A stretch of DNA of 64,000 nucleotides from contig NZ_JANAIE010000004.1 in NCBI RefSeq assembly GCF_029664245.1, positions 240,038 through 304,037 on the forward strand, in the 5' to 3' direction. The stretch is from Profundicola chukchiensis (lineage in GTDB: Bacteria > Bacteroidota > Bacteroidia > Flavobacteriales > Weeksellaceae). Both the position numbers and the translations under genes were made by a program. The first letter of the stretch is position 1, and each line of letters opens with the position of its first letter. Shown in pieces: positions 61,962 through 64,000 of this stretch. The notes under the pieces are model-generated. The model had not been told where the DNA came from, made no database searches, and worked only from the letters and a program-made list of their open reading frames with translations.

Positions 61962-64000
61962 ATGCAGAGCAACTTTGAATTTATCAAAAATGACTTTCCA
62001 GAACTCTACCGTGAGGCAGTAGAGGCAGAGAATTATGTATATAAAGCACCCAAGTACGCTGCATTGCAAACTAGGGTAGTCCTAGAGCTTACGCTGAATT
62101 GGCTATATGACAACGATCCCGATTACGAAAGACCTTATGATACCAAACTAGCTTCCTTATTATATCACGATTCTTTTAAGAATGATATAAAAATCTCTTT
62201 ATTAAACGAGCTTACACTGGTTAGAAGAATAGGTAACAATGCAGCCCATGGTAAAAAGGTAAGTAATCAAGAAGCCTTAATTTGTCTGAGAAGTATCTTT
62301 AGATTGCTCTCTTTTATTGGACTTAATTACAACGAAGAAGAGCCAGACATTCCATTTTTTGAAGAGGCCTATATTCCAACAGGAGAGCTCAACGAAAAAA
62401 CTTTAACACAGCTACAAGCCAAATCTGACGCTGTAGATAAATTACTAGAGGACAAGAAAAAACAACAAGAAAAAACAGAAGAACTTCAGAAGGAGAATGA
62501 GTTATTAAGACTTAGGATTGAGCAGCAAGAACAAGAATTAAAAGAGCGTAAAGAAGAGCGCCAAGTAAATGTAGATTTTGACGAGAAGATTCCAGAGCTA
62601 ACCTCTGAAATGGAGACGCGCAAAATGTACATAGATGTGCTGTTAAAAGAAGCGGGATGGGATGATTTAAGAATGCATAGCGACCTAGAGTTTAAAGTTA
62701 CAGGTATGCCTAGCTCGGTGAATGCATCGGGAAATGGTTATGTAGACTATGTATTGTGGGGAGACAACGGTAAGCCTTTGGCAGTCGTAGAAGCTAAGAA
62801 AACGCTACACGACCCCAAGAGAGGAAAACATCAAGCTTTTTTATATGCCAACTGTCTAGAGCAAATGACAGGGCAGAGACCTATTATATTCTATAGTAAT
62901 GGTTTCGAAACCCATGTGTGGGACGATACTTTCTATCCAGAGCGAGAAGTAAGTGGATTCTATACCAAAGATGAGCTACAATATCTCATAGAACGAAGAA
63001 AAACAAGAAAAGACTTACGAGAGTTTCAGGTAGATAGAGACATTGCAGGTCGACCGTATCAATTAGAAGCCATTAAGCGTGTGGCAGAAGCATTAGTCAC
63101 CACACACGACAACGAACTTAGAGGGAAATCTAGAAAAGCCTTGTTGGTAATGGCCACAGGAAGTGGAAAGACCAGAGTATCCGCAGCTATTGTAGACATG
63201 CTCACGAAGTCCAATTGGGCTAAGCGAGTGCTGTTCCTAGCTGATAGAAATGCCTTGGTGACACAGGCCAAAAACTCGTTTAAAGAGCATGTGCCACATC
63301 TAAGTTCCATAGACTTGACTAAGGAGAAGGAAGACAATGGTACGAGGCTGGTTTTTTCTACCTATCCGACCATCATGAACCGTATTGATAGTCAAAAAAA
63401 TGAAGACGGTAGATTCTATGGTCCTGGACATTTCGATGTCATTATTATAGACGAAGCACACCGATCGGTGTATCAAAAATACCGTGCTATATTTGAATAC
63501 TTCGATGCTATATTGATTGGATTAACGGCAACGCCTAAAAAAGATATAGACCATAATACCTATACACTCTTTAATATTGAGGATGATAACCCAACCTTTG
63601 CGTATGAGCTTAATCAAGCCGTACAAGATAAGTTCTTAGTTCCACCAAAAGCCATCAATCTGCCCGTTAAGTTTGTTCATGAAGGCATTAAGTACAGTGA
63701 ATTATCAGAGGCAGATAAAGCTAAATACGAAGAGACTTTTTTTGATGGAGAAACAGAGGTAGAAGATTCTGAAATAAGTAAAACAGCCATTAATAAGTTT
63801 TTATTTAATAATAATACCATTGATGAGGTTTTAGATTATTTAATGAATCACGGAATCAAAGTAGAAGGAGGTGATAAGCTAGGTAAAACCATCATTTTTG
63901 CTAAAAACCATAAGCACGCTGTATTTATAGAAGAACGATTCAATAAAAACTATCCAGAATATTCGGGTAAGTTTCTGAGAGTTATAGATAACTATGAATC
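61962..64000 (+). CDS. hsdR: Type I restriction endonuclease subunit HsdR (partial)
   Basis: The open frame from ATG 61962 runs off the window end after 679 codons. It shows, in order, an N-terminal DUF4145-like domain (about 1-130), a coiled coil rich in Glu, Lys and Gln (about 140-205), the HsdR nuclease domain with a PD-(D/E)xK-type core (AVVEAKKTL near residue 277), and the SF2 translocase with Walker A MATGSGKTR (near 397), the FSTYPTIMN segment, DEAH (near 497) and LTATPKK. It is intact as far as visible. It cuts DNA after translocation in complex with HsdM and HsdS. Confidence 0.95.
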   Translation, partial: MQSNFEFIKNDFPELYREAVEAENYVYKAPKYAALQTRVVLELTLNWLYDNDPDYERPYDTKLASLLYHDSFKNDIKISLLNELTLVRRIGNNAAHGKKVSNQEALICLRSIFRLLSFIGLNYNEEEPDIPFFEEAYIPTGELNEKTLTQLQAKSDAVDKLLEDKKKQQEKTEELQKENELLRLRIEQQEQELKERKEERQVNVDFDEKIPELTSEMETRKMYIDVLLKEAGWDDLRMHSDLEFKVTGMPSSVNASGNGYVDYVLWGDNGKPLAVVEAKKTLHDPKRGKHQAFLYANCLEQMTGQRPIIFYSNGFETHVWDDTFYPEREVSGFYTKDELQYLIERRKTRKDLREFQVDRDIAGRPYQLEAIKRVAEALVTTHDNELRGKSRKALLVMATGSGKTRVSAAIVDMLTKSNWAKRVLFLADRNALVTQAKNSFKEHVPHLSSIDLTKEKEDNGTRLVFSTYPTIMNRIDSQKNEDGRFYGPGHFDVIIIDEAHRSVYQKYRAIFEYFDAILIGLTATPKKDIDHNTYTLFNIEDDNPTFAYELNQAVQDKFLVPPKAINLPVKFVHEGIKYSELSEADKAKYEETFFDGETEVEDSEISKTAINKFLFNNNTIDEVLDYLMNHGIKVEGGDKLGKTIIFAKNHKHAVFIEERFNKNYPEYSGKFLRVIDNYE

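Noticed and set aside
1..64000. CRISPR array, rRNA genes, transposase genes or prophage
   Set aside because: I found no regularly spaced short repeats, no rRNA sequence, no transposase or integrase frame and no phage structural genes.

Overview
The window is strongly AT-rich, uses weak ribosome binding sites with several TTG starts, and carries TAnnTTTG-type minus-7 boxes (for example at 9632-9639 and 13668-13675). With its gene families (MBOAT/SGNH surface acetylation pair, SigZ-like sigma factor, SrfB/SrfC-like pair, SHOCT proteins, outer-membrane barrels) this points to a Bacteroidota chromosome, most likely a member of the Flavobacteriia. Nearly all genes are on the plus strand. The exceptions are a glucosaminidase (36490-36954) and a tRNA-Leu (41778-41861). 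This placement is inferred from gene content, not from a marker gene.

Left part (1-14.3 kb). An eroded 5' piece of a type I methyltransferase gene (89-170) precedes a complete DpnII-type restriction-modification set: D12 methylase, DpnII-like nuclease and DpnA-like methylase. After it come ordinary and small accessory genes: CAAX protease, DUF998 protein, two secreted unknowns, a cassette-like remnant between imperfect repeats, a proteasome-fold-like protein, a 37-residue Cys-rich metallothionein-like protein followed by a SigZ-like sigma factor, a MarR regulator, an ABC exporter and a DUF417 protein.

Middle (14.75-36.3 kb). Two consecutive operons read like one envelope-spanning machine. 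The first encodes an SrfB-like Hsp70/actin-fold ATPase, an SrfC-like P-loop NTPase, single-pass membrane proteins, a membrane-anchored subtilisin, a four-pass membrane protein, a second GTPase-like protein, further membrane proteins, and three periplasmic proteins that share shuffled domains; the last of these ends in a predicted outer-membrane barrel. The second encodes an SH3 lipoprotein, a VanY-like peptidase lipoprotein, a coiled-coil exported protein and two SHOCT-domain membrane proteins. Both operons are preceded by the same TTGGAC-N4-TTGGAC direct repeat at the same distance (26 nt) from a minus-7-like box. The same arrangement precedes the type I restriction operon at 58.3 kb, suggesting one regulon.

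37.2-41.9 kb holds a surface-glycan O-acetylation locus (MBOAT plus two SGNH proteins) and a tRNA-Leu(UAA).

Right part (42.5-64 kb) is a defence island. A three-gene operon encodes an SF1 helicase, a 1585-residue protein made of WDW repeats ending in a DarT-like ADP-ribosyltransferase domain, and a DarG-like macrodomain protein. It is bracketed by two copies of an approximately 105-bp direct repeat. It is followed by a small helical protein with an Rx4H motif, an Avs-like STAND NTPase, and a type I restriction-modification operon (hsdM, hsdS, a zinc-ribbon lipoprotein, hsdR) whose last gene runs off the window. The two best candidates for undescribed systems are the helicase-DarT-macrodomain operon and the SrfB/SrfC-GTPase-subtilisin envelope cluster.
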